From positions 1 to 64,000 of the forward strand of contig DASREM010000047.1 of NCBI GenBank assembly GCA_035652095.1: a stretch of DNA of 64,000 bases. The letters are read 5' to 3'. This stretch comes from DASREM01 sp035652095 (GTDB lineage Bacteria; Acidobacteriota; Terriglobia; Terriglobales; Acidobacteriaceae). The notes under the pieces are model-generated. The model saw nothing but the letters and a program-made list of their open reading frames with translations, searched no databases and had not been told where the DNA came from. Below are positions 36,030-45,052 of the stretch, in pieces. The stretch's first letter is position 1, and each line of letters begins with the position of its first letter. A program made the position numbers and the translations under genes.

Positions 36030-36176
36030 TCGTAAGTTCCCTGGCTGTTCCTTGACATTCGTGGTCGCGAAATCAATTTGCTACATGTTGCGCAGCCTTT
36101 TGCACAGGGTCAGTGCTATTGACGGGGCTGAGACAAGCATGTAACACAGATTCAGGAACTTAGGATTCCGCGTTTT

Positions 36177-36192
36177 TGGTATGCGGGGTGCT
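36177..36192 (+). promoter_or_regulatory. Sigma-54 -24/-12 promoter of the PEP-CTERM gene
   Basis: TGGTATGCGGGGTGCT keeps GG and GC ten bases apart with the flanking T residues of the sigma-54 consensus. Predicted start near 36203 gives a leader of about 100 bases before ATG 36305. PEP-CTERM genes are known to be sigma-54 dependent in Zoogloea. Confidence 0.6.
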
Positions 36193-36304
36193 TTGAGAGT
36201 TCCTGAAACCCGAGCATTCCACAAGGTGCTCAAACACTTCGTCTTTGTGGTTTCCCCCCCGAGACGGTGACAGGCGCAGTTAACTTCTAGGAGGCAGTAC
36301 ACAG

Positions 36305-36916
36305 ATGGGTAAGAAATTATTGCTGCTCGCAGTTCTGGCATTGGCTCTGCCAATGGCAGCGTTTGCCAGCAGTGGCGTTGACTTCACAAACAGTGGCGGC
36401 ACACTGAGCGGGACCAACAGCGGACTTTCGCTGAGCGGTTCCGTGTTGGTCGCCGTCAACGGGCTCAACGGGGGCGGGCTCATCACGGGCTCCAACTTGG
36501 GTTCGGTTACTTTCACCACCGGTGCTCTGACGAGCGGCTCGTTGGCAATGGGTGGAACCTTTGCCGCGGGTGGCACGTTCCTGATCACTGGCAACGGTAT
36601 GAACGGCATTCCAAACGGCACCCTGTTCAGCGGGACTTTCTCTGCACCCGTGAGCTGGCAGTTGGTGACTCTGGCCAATGGAACACACAACTACATCCTG
36701 ACCGGCGTGATGACGGGAACCACGATGAGCGGGTTCCAGACCAACGGCGTAACGGTGCAGTTGACCATCAACACAGGCAAGGGATTCTTCAACGGTTCTA
36801 CGCAGATCTCGAGCGGCGACACCAACATCGTCGTTCCGGAACCCGGGACCCTGAGTCTGTTGGGAACGGGCTTGATCAGTCTGGCAGGCGCGGTACGGCG
36901 TAAGCTGAAGGCGTAG
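36305..36916 (+). CDS. PEP-CTERM sorting-signal protein
   Basis: A 203-aa exported substrate of the exosortase. Signal peptide (MGKKLLLLAVLALALPMAAFA), a Gly/Thr/Ser-rich low-complexity beta-type body, and a C-terminal sorting signal: VPEPG (177-181), a hydrophobic helix and a basic tail RRKLKA. It is cut after the PEP motif by an exosortase and probably released or anchored at the outer surface. It is the only PEP-CTERM protein recognised here; the exosortase is at 43.8-44.7 kb. A strong terminator follows. Confidence 0.95.
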   Translation: MGKKLLLLAVLALALPMAAFASSGVDFTNSGGTLSGTNSGLSLSGSVLVAVNGLNGGGLITGSNLGSVTFTTGALTSGSLAMGGTFAAGGTFLITGNGMNGIPNGTLFSGTFSAPVSWQLVTLANGTHNYILTGVMTGTTMSGFQTNGVTVQLTINTGKGFFNGSTQISSGDTNIVVPEPGTLSLLGTGLISLAGAVRRKLKA

Positions 36917-36950
36917 TTGTAGCTGTTTCCGTAACTCGTTTTCTCTCTCG

Positions 36951-36984
36951 AACCCTGTTGCCAACCAGCAACAGGGTTTTGTTT
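36951..36984 (+). terminator. Rho-independent terminator after PEP-CTERM gene
   Basis: AACCCTGTTGC and GCAACAGGGTT pair perfectly around CAACCA, followed by TTTGTTTT. It isolates the PEP-CTERM gene as a single-gene transcript. Confidence 0.92.
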
Positions 36985-37005
36985 TGAACTCATCAAAACA
37001 GGTTT

Positions 37006-37359
37006 TCAGGAGTTCACGAGTTCGGCGCTCGCGTTGGCAGACGTATTGTCGGTCAATTCCAGTCCCCAGGTCTCTCCACTTTCGAGAGCTTCCACGCCGA
37101 CCTGATATTCCGATGTGCCTTCCATGGGACGGATCCAAATCACGCGAAACTGAATTTTACGCTGACGATACTGCACCATCAGCCTGTCACCCGGCTTGAG
37201 TTCGTGGTGAATGGCGGCCAACCGTGCGCCGCGCGGGGTGATGTCTAGTGTATGGGCGAGTTCGTAGGGAGCCTCGTCGGATGCGCCTTTGGACCAGACT
37301 CGGACCGGCAGCACCATCTTGAGACGTTTGTGTTTTCGCCTTCCAGCAGCGTTGTCCAT
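37006..37359 (-). CDS. PilZ domain protein with Thr variant motif
   Basis: A 117-aa PilZ protein. RKHKR (RxxxR) is present; the second motif is DITPRG, with Thr for the usual Ser of [DN]xSxxG, so cyclic-di-GMP affinity may be altered. The barrel continues as ARLAAIHHELKPGDRLMVQYRQ. It converges with the PEP-CTERM gene across its terminator. A -24/-12 match lies upstream at 37383-37398. Confidence 0.82.
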   Translation of the reverse strand: MDNAAGRRKHKRLKMVLPVRVWSKGASDEAPYELAHTLDITPRGARLAAIHHELKPGDRLMVQYRQRKIQFRVIWIRPMEGTSEYQVGVEALESGETWGLELTDNTSANASAELVNS

Positions 37360-37382
37360 GGTATTTACCTGCCGGATAGATG

Positions 37383-37398
37383 TGCAGATCGGCGTCCA
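37383..37398 (-). promoter_or_regulatory. Possible sigma-54 promoter of PilZ gene
   Basis: Minus-strand TGGACGCCGATCTGCA has GG and GC ten bases apart. The predicted start is only about 12 bases before ATG 37359, so the leader would begin at the CAGGT ribosome site; this closeness lowers confidence. The remaining gap to 37881 shows no gene. Confidence 0.35.
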
Positions 37399-37881
37399 AG
37401 CGATGGTTACTTCGGAGATCGTTGCAAGCGGCGGCGATTCATCGAGTTGGGCGAGAGTAACCGAAGCGTGTCTTGCGCTGGACGCCAGCTTTTGTGATTT
37501 TTCCGGCGACTATTGACAAAAATTGTCGGCCCAAGCCCAACCCGCCTGCAAATGACGTTTCGTACATCTGGTTTATTTGGCCTGAAAGGTTAGTGAAACC
37601 TCTCCAAGATACGTCAATACACTACATGTGCTCCGGATGTGTGGTGCCGAGATTCCGAGGGCTGGAGTGCCCGGTGGACCTTCTCAGACCTTCCCATTTT
37701 GTCTGGGTGGCGATATGACATAGAAATATCGGTTTCGGTATCTGCCTAGCCACATCCTTACTACCGCATGCGTCACACGTCTCGCTAGCAATTCGGAAGT
37801 CCTTGTCGGGCGAATGGTTTCTAGATTCGTTCCGATTCATGAAAACTGACGTCAATAACCAAGAAAAAAGGAGTCCTCCCC

Positions 37882-39102
37882 ATGCGACTGCTGAATACTG
37901 TTCTCCGCCAGCCATCACGGAGATTTGGACAATCAGGCCATTTCGAGATGGCCATGTTCCAGCTGTGCCTTATTTTGTGTTGCGCAATGCTGGCCGGTAA
38001 CGCGTCCGCGCAGCAGAGTTTCGTGTATTTCGAGAGCAACATCGGAAAGCCGGTCAACGGAAATTCGATCTTCGGCTTTCGCAACGACGGCACCGGACGG
38101 CTGACTCCATTGCCGGGCTCGCCGTTCCGCCTGGGCGGCTCTGGGGTGTTCGATCCCTCCGACGTACTGATGCCGACCGACGCGGACCAGCAACTCATCA
38201 CCGATCCGCAGCAGCAATTCTTGTTCGCGGTAAACGGCGGTTCGAACACGGTCGGAGTTTTCACGATCGGCAACAATGGCGCGCTTACTCCAATCCGGAA
38301 TTCGCCATTTCCATCACTGGGACCGAATCCTGCCAGCCTCGGTTACAACCCCAATCTCAACATTATGACGGTGGTGAACCGGAACACCGATCCCAACCAA
38401 CCGGTCAGGCGAAACTCTCCCAACTACACCACCTTCACCGTGAGCTCGAGCGGCGCGCTGATTCCCACCGGAAACAGTGTGGCGCTTAGCGATCTGAATG
38501 CGATGCCGTCCCAGGCATTGGTGCAGCCGGCAAACAATCTGGTGTTCACGCTGGAATACGAGACGGCGTTGATTTCGTCGTATCGGTTGGGCGCGACTGG
38601 ATCGCTGACCAAGGTCAGCCAACTCGGGCCGCCCGCAGCAGGCATGAATCCGCTGGGAGAGGCGCGGCACCCCAGCCAGAATGTGCTGTACGTTGGCTAC
38701 CCGACTTCGTCGGTTTTTGGCGTGTACACCTTCGACAACACCGGAAAGCTGACGTTCGTGAAGACAGTTGGGACCGGAGCCGGAGATTGCTGGATGACGG
38801 TGAATGAGGCCGGCACTCGCCTGTACGTCGCGGATTCCGGAATCTTTTCCATCGGAGTCTACGACATCAGCACTCCGACTTCGCCGGTGTTGATCCAGAC
38901 ACTGGCTTTAGGACAGGGGCCGCGCGTGTACAACGTCGCGCTCGATCAGAACGGGCAATTCCTGTATGCGCTGGGAGTGCGCAAGCTCTACACCATGCAG
39001 GTGCTCTCGGATGGAACGCTTCAGGAAGTGCGGACCTCTCCCACCTCGGTCAACATGCCGCAGACCGCGGGACCGGTGGGGCTGGTTACGGTGCAGAAGT
39101 AA
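37882..39102 (+). CDS. Secreted lactonase/YVTN-type seven-bladed propeller
   Basis: A 406-aa exported propeller. ATG follows AAGGAG at 37882. The signal helix is internal (FQLCLILCCAMLAGNASAQ, about 26-44) after a basic head. Blades carry repeated segments such as FLFAVNGGSNTVGVFTIGNNGALTPI, NVLYVGYPTSSVFGVYTFDNTGKLTFV and RLYVADSGIFSIGVYDI, as in the 6-phosphogluconolactonase-like family. No catalytic assignment is possible from sequence. It may bind or modify extracellular material in the EPS territory. Confidence 0.85.
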   Translation: MRLLNTVLRQPSRRFGQSGHFEMAMFQLCLILCCAMLAGNASAQQSFVYFESNIGKPVNGNSIFGFRNDGTGRLTPLPGSPFRLGGSGVFDPSDVLMPTDADQQLITDPQQQFLFAVNGGSNTVGVFTIGNNGALTPIRNSPFPSLGPNPASLGYNPNLNIMTVVNRNTDPNQPVRRNSPNYTTFTVSSSGALIPTGNSVALSDLNAMPSQALVQPANNLVFTLEYETALISSYRLGATGSLTKVSQLGPPAAGMNPLGEARHPSQNVLYVGYPTSSVFGVYTFDNTGKLTFVKTVGTGAGDCWMTVNEAGTRLYVADSGIFSIGVYDISTPTSPVLIQTLALGQGPRVYNVALDQNGQFLYALGVRKLYTMQVLSDGTLQEVRTSPTSVNMPQTAGPVGLVTVQK

Positions 39103-39116
39103 TTTAAGGTCGGCTT

Positions 39117-39149
39117 TGGCGCCTGGGGAGCGCGGCTTCCCGGGCGCCA
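39117..39149 (+). terminator. Stem-loop after the propeller gene
   Basis: TGGCGCCTGGG pairs with CCCGGGCGCCA (one G-T pair) around an 11-base loop, 14 bases after the stop. There is no T-run, so it may be weak or factor-dependent. Confidence 0.45.
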
Positions 39150-39272
39150 GGACGCATCTGATTCCCCGCCCAATCGTGGCGGGTTCTCCTAATCTAATCA
39201 CAGCCGCAAACCGGACTGCCGCGAGCGCGAGGCACCCTCGACTGCGCTCGGCATGAAAGGCTGTCTTACAGA

Positions 39273-40631
39273 TCAGCAGCGCACAATTTTGGGGTCGTGT
39301 ATGCCCTTGGTGGCGTTGCGCGTGTCGATGACCAGTTGAGACTCGCGAACGATCTTCAAATAATCGTAATCGGAGTGATCGGTGACGATGAGCACGCAAT
39401 CGTACTGTCCAAGCTTGTCGAGAGGCGCGCACTTCATCTGCAGGTCGTACTTGCGACCTTTGCCGATCATCGGGAAGTAGGGATCGTTATAGCTGACCTG
39501 CGCTCCCTCTTTTTGCAGCAGTTCGATGATGGTGAGCGCCGGAGATTCCCGCAGATCGTCTATGTCTTTTTTGTAGGCCACTCCGAGAATCAGCACCCGC
39601 GAACCGTTGAGGGCTTTCTTGCGCTGGTTGAGCGCGGCCACAACCGATGCCAGGACGTGATAGGGCATCGCAACGTTCACTTCGCCCGCCAGTTCGATGA
39701 AGCGAGTTCGGAAGTCGTATTCCTTTGCCTTCCACGAGAGATAAAACGGATCGACCGGAATGCAGTGTCCGCCGAGGCCCGGGCCGGGATAGAAGGGATG
39801 GAACCCAAAAGGCTTGGTGGAAGCGGCTTCGATCACCTCCCAGATGTCGAGGCCCATGCGCAGCGAGAGCAGCTTGAGTTCGTTCACCAGCGCGATGTTC
39901 ACGCAGCGGTAAATGTTCTCGAGCAGCTTGGTCATTTCAGCGGCGGCGGGGGACGAAACCGGGACCACGCGCTTGAAAATCGATCCGTAGAGCGCGCCTG
40001 CTAGCTCGGAAGCCTGGGGGTCGAGTCCTCCGACGACCTTGGGGATATCGTGGCGCGCGACGGTCTGGTTGCCGGGATCCTCGCGTTCCGGCGAGAAGGC
40101 GACGAAAAACGCTTCTGAATTGTTGGAACCGCTCCGCGCGGCCTTCAGGCCCTTTTTGTTCCCGTTCTCGAGAATTGGAACCAGCACTTCTTCAGTGGTC
40201 CCGGGATAGGTGGTGCTTTCCAGAACAACAAGCTGTCCCGCTCGGAGATGAGGAGCGATGGCTTCCGCGGTCTTGGTGATGTAGCTCAGATCGGGCTCGT
40301 GGTACTCGTTGAGCGGAGTGGGCACGCAGATGATGATGGCATCCATCTTGGCGATCTGGGAATAGTCCGAGGTTGCGGAAAATCCGCCGGAGCGTGCCTT
40401 CTGGATCTCGGTGGCGGGGATGCGGTAAATATACGAGCCCCCCTGCGCGAGCGTGGATATCTTTCGCTCATCAATATCGAAACCGGTGACCGGGAACTTC
40501 TGCTCAGCGTAAAGCAGGGCAAGCGGCAGGCCCACGTAGCCCAGGCCGATGATGGCCACTCGAGACTGCTTGGCCTCGATCTTGCTCTTCAGATCGGACG
40601 CGTGCGTTGCGGAAACGGGATGAGTGCTCAT
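39273..40631 (-). CDS. Nucleotide-sugar dehydrogenase (UDP-GlcNAc/ManNAc type)
   Basis: A 452-aa cytosolic NAD-dependent enzyme that oxidises a UDP-sugar at C6 to the uronic acid. Rossmann GLGYVG (29-34), the active-site Cys290 in GLGGHCIPVDP, and the C-terminal domain (LGVAYKKDIDDLRESPAL) are all intact. Closest to WbpA/WecC-type enzymes rather than UDP-glucose dehydrogenase, but substrate is not decided by sequence. It supplies an acidic sugar to the exopolysaccharide. It lies 53 bases after the TPR gene and is probably co-transcribed. Confidence 0.93.
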   Translation of the reverse strand: MSTHPVSATHASDLKSKIEAKQSRVAIIGLGYVGLPLALLYAEQKFPVTGFDIDERKISTLAQGGSYIYRIPATEIQKARSGGFSATSDYSQIAKMDAIIICVPTPLNEYHEPDLSYITKTAEAIAPHLRAGQLVVLESTTYPGTTEEVLVPILENGNKKGLKAARSGSNNSEAFFVAFSPEREDPGNQTVARHDIPKVVGGLDPQASELAGALYGSIFKRVVPVSSPAAAEMTKLLENIYRCVNIALVNELKLLSLRMGLDIWEVIEAASTKPFGFHPFYPGPGLGGHCIPVDPFYLSWKAKEYDFRTRFIELAGEVNVAMPYHVLASVVAALNQRKKALNGSRVLILGVAYKKDIDDLRESPALTIIELLQKEGAQVSYNDPYFPMIGKGRKYDLQMKCAPLDKLGQYDCVLIVTDHSDYDYLKIVRESQLVIDTRNATKGIHDPKIVRC

Positions 40632-40684
40632 GATCGAAGAATTTATTCGCCTCTCTTGATTTTGTTAACCACACTTCCTGCGGA

Positions 40685-42985
40685 CTATGAACGCAATTGC
40701 GACAGCGCTTTTTTAACATCGTTCCCGCTGGAGTAGTTGGGATTGATCTTCAGTACCTTCTCCAGATGCTGGCGAGCCAAGGCCGGTTGGTCATCTTTCT
40801 GGTAGGCCAGGCCCAGATGGTAGTGCACAGTCGGGTCATCGGGAGCCTTGTTCTTCTCCGCCAGGCTCAGCGATTCCTTGAAAAGATCAATGGCCGACTT
40901 GTAAGCGCCCTTTTGATAGTAAACCCAGCCCAGGGTATCAGCAGCGTTTGGAGACTCGGGCATGCCGCGGCGGGCGGTTTGCGCCAGTGACAGTGCGACG
41001 TCAACATTGCCATTGCTCTGCAGCATGACGTACGCGAGATTGTTGGAAGCCAGAGGATCGTCGGGCTTGATCTCGAGCGCCTTCTGGTACATGGCCTTGG
41101 CGTTTTCCCAGTCCTGCTTCGATTCGTACAACTCGCCAGTCAGGATGTAGAAGCTGGGCTCGCGCGGGTTGTCCTTCATGGACTGCTGGTAGGTGGCAAT
41201 GGCCTGATCGGTGGAACCTTTGGCGACCTGTACCTGTCCGAGTTTCAGCAGGGCGTCGGAATTGTTCTTGTCGAGTTCAGCAGCCTTCTTGAAAGCGGCC
41301 TCGGCCCCATTCACATCTTTCTTGCTCTGGAACAGCGCGGTGCCGAGCAAATCATAAAAAGCGCTGCTGTTGGGAACTTTCGCGATTTGCGCGTTGGCCG
41401 CAGCCACCGCCTTGTCGGGTTGCTTGTCGGCTATGTAGCTGTTCATCAATCCGCTTAACGCGTCGGAAGAGCTTGGATCCTTTTCGAGTCCCTGCTGGTA
41501 CGCCTTTTCGGCTTCCGCAAATTGGCGCTGGGTCAGTTTCAGATTGCCCATCTGCACGTAGCCGATCGCGGCCTGGGGAGCAACTTCGATTGCTTTGCGG
41601 ACGTCTGCTTCAGCTTTTGGAAACTCCTTGCGGTTCATGAAGGAAGCCGCGCGCAAAGCATACCCATCGGGCGAACCGGGCTGCAGGTTGATGATCTGCG
41701 TGGCGGTCTGTTCCAGCGAACTCATATCGCCTTTGCGCAGTGCGACGGCGGCCAGAGCGCGATGGGCTTCGGCGAGATCGGGGCGCAGCCGGACTGCCGC
41801 CTGCCATTCGCTTTCCGAGCGTGCGATGTTGCCCTGCTGGTCGAATGCAATACCGAGGTGATAGTGCGCGACACCGTTGTCGGGATCGTTCTTAATGGCG
41901 GATTGCAAAGTCTGCACCGCGTCGTTGGCGTGCCCGTCGCGGATTTGAATCTGCCCGCGATAAATCAAGGCCTCGTTATCGTTGGGATTGCTCTTGAGAA
42001 TTTCGTCGTTCAGTTTGCGCGCTTCATCGAGCCGGTTCTTGAGAATCAGTAACTGAATGTAGTTCTTACGGACTTGCGGGTCCTTGGAGTGGTCGCGATA
42101 GAGAGAGCTGTATTCCGCGGTCGCCTTGTCGAGATCTCCCGTGGCGAAGTAGAAGTCGCCCAGCATGCGGTATCCGGTGGGACTCTCGCTGAGATCTTTC
42201 TTCGCCTGCTTCAGGAAATCTTCCGCCTCAGCCTTTTTCCCCTGGAGCATGAACAGACGGGCCAGGGAGGCGCGAGGGTCGGGGTTCTTGGGATCGATTT
42301 CAATGCCGCGGCGGAATTGCTGTTCGGCTTCAGGGAAACGGCCGCGCGACTGGTAGTAGCTGCCCAGCGCGAGAACGGCGTTGGTGGCTTTAGGATTTAC
42401 CTGTACCGCCTTTTTGAAATTCGACTCCGCAGCCTCGGTTTGGTCCACTCGCATCTGCAGCAAGGCAAGATTGATGTAGGACTCGAAGCGGTCAGGGCCA
42501 AGGCTGATGGCTTTTTCCATCTCCTGGATTGCGCCGGGATAATTGTCCTGTGCAGCCATCAGGTTGGCAACGGCGATATGCACCTGGGGATCATTCGGAG
42601 TTTTCTGCAACAGCAGGTCCGTATGCTCCTGGGCGTCTTTGAGATTGCGGCCGGCAATCAACAGATTAGCCATATCAATGTGCGCGGGGTAATTCTCGGG
42701 CTGCAATTCCAGTGTGCGACCCAGTTCCTGGTAAGCGCGCGTCCACTCCTGCATTTTCAGGAAGGTCTGCGCCAGCTTGTAGTGCGCATCGCCGTACCGG
42801 GAATCCACCTGGATGGCATTGCTGAACTGAATGGCGGCTTCGCGGTATTTGCCCTTTTCGAAATAGCGCTGGCCGCTTTCCAGGTATTTCTGCTTACGGA
42901 CATTGGGGTCCCGCGAGCAGCCTACGAAGAAAGACATGACCACGGTCAAGGCCAGGATCCAGCCAATTGCAGAAGAACGCCTCAT
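40685..42985 (-). CDS. PrsT-like TPR lipoprotein
   Basis: A 766-aa lipoprotein. The signal (MRRSSAIGWILALTVVMSFFVGC) ends in a lipobox with Cys23. The rest is about 20 tetratricopeptide repeats (for example KYREAAIQFSNAIQVDSRYGDAHYKLAQTF and PEAEQQFRRGIEIDPKNPDPRASLARL). Size and layout match the TPR protein PrsT of XrtA/PEP-CTERM systems. It probably scaffolds EPS or protein-sorting machinery at the outer membrane. A -24/-12 match lies upstream. Confidence 0.9.
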   Translation of the reverse strand: MRRSSAIGWILALTVVMSFFVGCSRDPNVRKQKYLESGQRYFEKGKYREAAIQFSNAIQVDSRYGDAHYKLAQTFLKMQEWTRAYQELGRTLELQPENYPAHIDMANLLIAGRNLKDAQEHTDLLLQKTPNDPQVHIAVANLMAAQDNYPGAIQEMEKAISLGPDRFESYINLALLQMRVDQTEAAESNFKKAVQVNPKATNAVLALGSYYQSRGRFPEAEQQFRRGIEIDPKNPDPRASLARLFMLQGKKAEAEDFLKQAKKDLSESPTGYRMLGDFYFATGDLDKATAEYSSLYRDHSKDPQVRKNYIQLLILKNRLDEARKLNDEILKSNPNDNEALIYRGQIQIRDGHANDAVQTLQSAIKNDPDNGVAHYHLGIAFDQQGNIARSESEWQAAVRLRPDLAEAHRALAAVALRKGDMSSLEQTATQIINLQPGSPDGYALRAASFMNRKEFPKAEADVRKAIEVAPQAAIGYVQMGNLKLTQRQFAEAEKAYQQGLEKDPSSSDALSGLMNSYIADKQPDKAVAAANAQIAKVPNSSAFYDLLGTALFQSKKDVNGAEAAFKKAAELDKNNSDALLKLGQVQVAKGSTDQAIATYQQSMKDNPREPSFYILTGELYESKQDWENAKAMYQKALEIKPDDPLASNNLAYVMLQSNGNVDVALSLAQTARRGMPESPNAADTLGWVYYQKGAYKSAIDLFKESLSLAEKNKAPDDPTVHYHLGLAYQKDDQPALARQHLEKVLKINPNYSSGNDVKKALSQLRS

Positions 42986-43052
42986 TTACACATCTCCCCA
43001 GGCGCCCGCAGGCGCCCTTTGCAGGTTACCGAAGGATGAAAGATTAGAGTAC

Positions 43053-43068
43053 TGCACTGAAATAACCA
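43053..43068 (-). promoter_or_regulatory. Sigma-54 promoter of the TPR/dehydrogenase pair
   Basis: Minus-strand TGGTTATTTCAGTGCA keeps GG and GC ten bases apart with TGCA at the -12 side. Predicted start near 43042 gives a leader of about 57 bases before the TPR ATG at 42985. Confidence 0.55.
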
Positions 43069-43089
43069 CTAAAAGTTACTCTCGTCATT

Positions 43090-43110
43090 CCGGATGAGTC
43101 AGTGATCCGG
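43090..43110. repeat. Hairpin after epsI
   Basis: CCGGAT and ATCCGG are separated by 9 bases, 18 bases after the epsI stop. It could end the exosortase transcript, separating it from the TPR promoter. No T-run. Confidence 0.35.
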
Positions 43111-43128
43111 GAACCTCGGCGTGCGGAA

Positions 43129-43776
43129 TTAACGCGGGACATAATGGTTGACGATCGGAACCACCTGGCCGGCAAACGAGAGAAGCCGATCCTGCGCCGC
43201 ATCCACCGTTTCCCCGACCCGCAAAGGCGTTGTCACCCGGATCAGCGAGCCGTCGCTACGGTTCAGGCGCATGGAATCGGCTACCAGGTAAAACTTTGCC
43301 CAATATTCACTGGCCACGGCGCGGTCGTGGGCCCAGTACCAGTACAACACGAGTTGGCGCTCGCTGCCCTTGGCGATGACATAGCGATTCGCTTCAAAGG
43401 GCTTGCGCCCCGGCAGGGCGACTGAGATTCGCCTGGAATCAATCGGCGACCACCCTGCTCCCGGAAGGCAGTTTTTCGGGGAGTGAATGGTGTCTCCCGC
43501 GCGCTGACTCGGGAAATAAGCAATGAATAGATCTACATAAGGATCGCTCACTGCCTGGTTGCGATACACGCGTAGCAGGAAGTCGCCTGAGCCTAAGACG
43601 TCGCGCACATCCTGCGGGATCGGGATCTCGGTACCGGACCAATTCGCCAACTGCATTGGGAAAGACGCGAGCGGCTGACGCGGAGCGAAGAGTTCGCTAC
43701 GTCCGCGAGCCTGGAGAAACACAGCCGTAGCCGCCAGCAGGACCACGGCAATGAAAAAACGCAAGAGCGACTTCAC
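43129..43776 (-). CDS. epsI: Exosortase-associated EpsI-family protein
   Basis: A 215-aa protein with one N-terminal membrane helix (FFIAVVLLAATAVFLQ) and the EpsI domain: WSGTEIPIPQDVRDVLGSGDFLLRVYRN, FIAYFPSQRAGDTIHSPKNCLPGAGW with a conserved Cys, and LVLYWYWAHDRAVASEYWAKFYL. GTG 43776 overlaps the exosortase stop by four bases (GTGA) and is preferred to a longer start inside the exosortase. In many genomes EpsI is fused to the exosortase; here it is separate. Its role is in EPS or sorting with the exosortase. Confidence 0.88.
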   Translation of the reverse strand: MKSLLRFFIAVVLLAATAVFLQARGRSELFAPRQPLASFPMQLANWSGTEIPIPQDVRDVLGSGDFLLRVYRNQAVSDPYVDLFIAYFPSQRAGDTIHSPKNCLPGAGWSPIDSRRISVALPGRKPFEANRYVIAKGSERQLVLYWYWAHDRAVASEYWAKFYLVADSMRLNRSDGSLIRVTTPLRVGETVDAAQDRLLSFAGQVVPIVNHYVPR

Positions 43777-44663
43777 GACGTCCCCCTGGATTCGCGGCGG
43801 TATCGTGCCAGCTTGTGAACGAAGAAGAGCATACCCAGTGAAACGACGAAGATCAGCCATCCGGAGAAGGCATGAAAGAAGCCCTCGGCCTTTTCCGGGT
43901 CCCAATACTGCACCAGCAGTCCAGTGCCAATAATGCGCAGGCTATTCGCGGCGACTGCGATCGGGATGGATGCTACGGCGAGCAGGACTCGAACCGAAGT
44001 TCGGGTCTCCATCAAGTATCCATAGATGATGGCAAGCGTGGTCAGCGACATAAGCGAGCGAATGCCGCTACAGGCTTCGGCGACCTCCAAGGCCATCTCG
44101 GGCAGGTTGATCACGTTGCCTTCGCGCAATACCGGAACTCCCAACAGCGGCAAGACTGCGGCCGCGACCCTGGATGCGAGCAACTGCAGCGGGAACGTGA
44201 TCTGATTGAAGACGATGGCAGGGATGGGGATCATCAGAACCAGAAACGCCCAGGGAAAAAGCACTGCGCGGAAGAGGTTCCAGCCCAGAAAGTAGATGAC
44301 AAGGCCGGCAGTCAACAGGAGGAGAGAAGTGCGCGAGAGAAAAAGTTCGGCGCCAAGAACTCCAACCACGAGGGTGATCAGGCCGAGCACAATGATCGGC
44401 AATCCCCACAGGGATGGTGAGCGTGGCATAGCCTGCAAGCGGGCCCGGTTTTGCCACAGAACAAATATGGAGAAGGCAGGTACAAAGAATCCGTGTGAAA
44501 AATTGGGGTCCGTCCACCATTGCAGAGCCAGGCGCCCCAGGATGGATGAGTAGAGCCATACCACCAAGGCCAGGAGTACCGCGGCCTGCCACCACGGACT
44601 ACGATGGACCGCAGGTTCAGATGTTCGCTCGGGGAGCGTGGCGGCTTGTGCAAAATGGCTCAA
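43773..44663 (-). CDS. Exosortase (XrtA-like)
   Basis: An eight-helix membrane cysteine transpeptidase that cleaves PEP-CTERM proteins. Catalytic residues are Cys198 in EACSGIRSL, Arg243 in ANSLRIIGTG and His264 in FFHAFSGW (numbered from the TTG at 44663, 296 aa). The start is uncertain: no ATG fits, and a TTG at 44858 would give a 361-aa protein with a Cys/Pro-rich head unlike the family. It is coupled to epsI by a GTGA overlap and divergent from the EPS operon. The PEP-CTERM substrate is at 36.3 kb. Confidence 0.9.
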   Translation of the reverse strand: MSHFAQAATLPERTSEPAVHRSPWWQAAVLLALVVWLYSSILGRLALQWWTDPNFSHGFFVPAFSIFVLWQNRARLQAMPRSPSLWGLPIIVLGLITLVVGVLGAELFLSRTSLLLLTAGLVIYFLGWNLFRAVLFPWAFLVLMIPIPAIVFNQITFPLQLLASRVAAAVLPLLGVPVLREGNVINLPEMALEVAEACSGIRSLMSLTTLAIIYGYLMETRTSVRVLLAVASIPIAVAANSLRIIGTGLLVQYWDPEKAEGFFHAFSGWLIFVVSLGMLFFVHKLARYRRESRGTS

Positions 44664-44888
44664 TCGATTCGCTGGGAGAAGTCGAGGATATGCGAACTCG
44701 AACCCCGCTGCAATGCCACGAACGTGGCCCCTGGGGAACTCTGTGTAATTTATTATCAAATTGTGCCCCGGCACTTTGCGGCACGGGATACCCGGTTCGC
44801 AGACGTCTCTGTCCGCGAAAGGACAGATTTGACCTGCTACTCTCAATGTTAGCAACAAGTTAGCAGGAATTTCCCCAGAAAATGGCGA

Positions 44889-44908
44889 GTAACCAACTCA
44901 ATGGTTAC
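44889..44908. promoter_or_regulatory. Candidate enhancer site (perfect dyad) for EPS operon
   Basis: GTAACCA-ACTCAA-TGGTTAC is a perfect 7-6-7 inverted repeat about 145 bases upstream of the -24 element at 45053. It shares an AACC/GGTT core with the dyad at 36012, though the spacing differs. Confidence 0.45.
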
Positions 44909-45052
44909 CACAGAAAGGGCAAAACTTTTCCCTTTTCTCCCGGAAAGATGGTAGCGTAATGCCAAGCCTGAGACATCCCCCCGGCTCCCGTAGGATTCTA
45001 AATTGCTGAAACCAATGTAGTAGCAGATGAGTGGGGTGGTCTTGCGCGATCT

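Noticed and set aside
37622..37918. 98-codon minus-strand frame with a CxxC pair
   Set aside because: Overlaps the start and ribosome site of the propeller gene and lacks its own ribosome site.
44664..44858. 65-residue N-terminal extension of the exosortase
   Set aside because: TTG start, Cys/Pro-rich head unlike exosortases, and it would cover the divergent control region.
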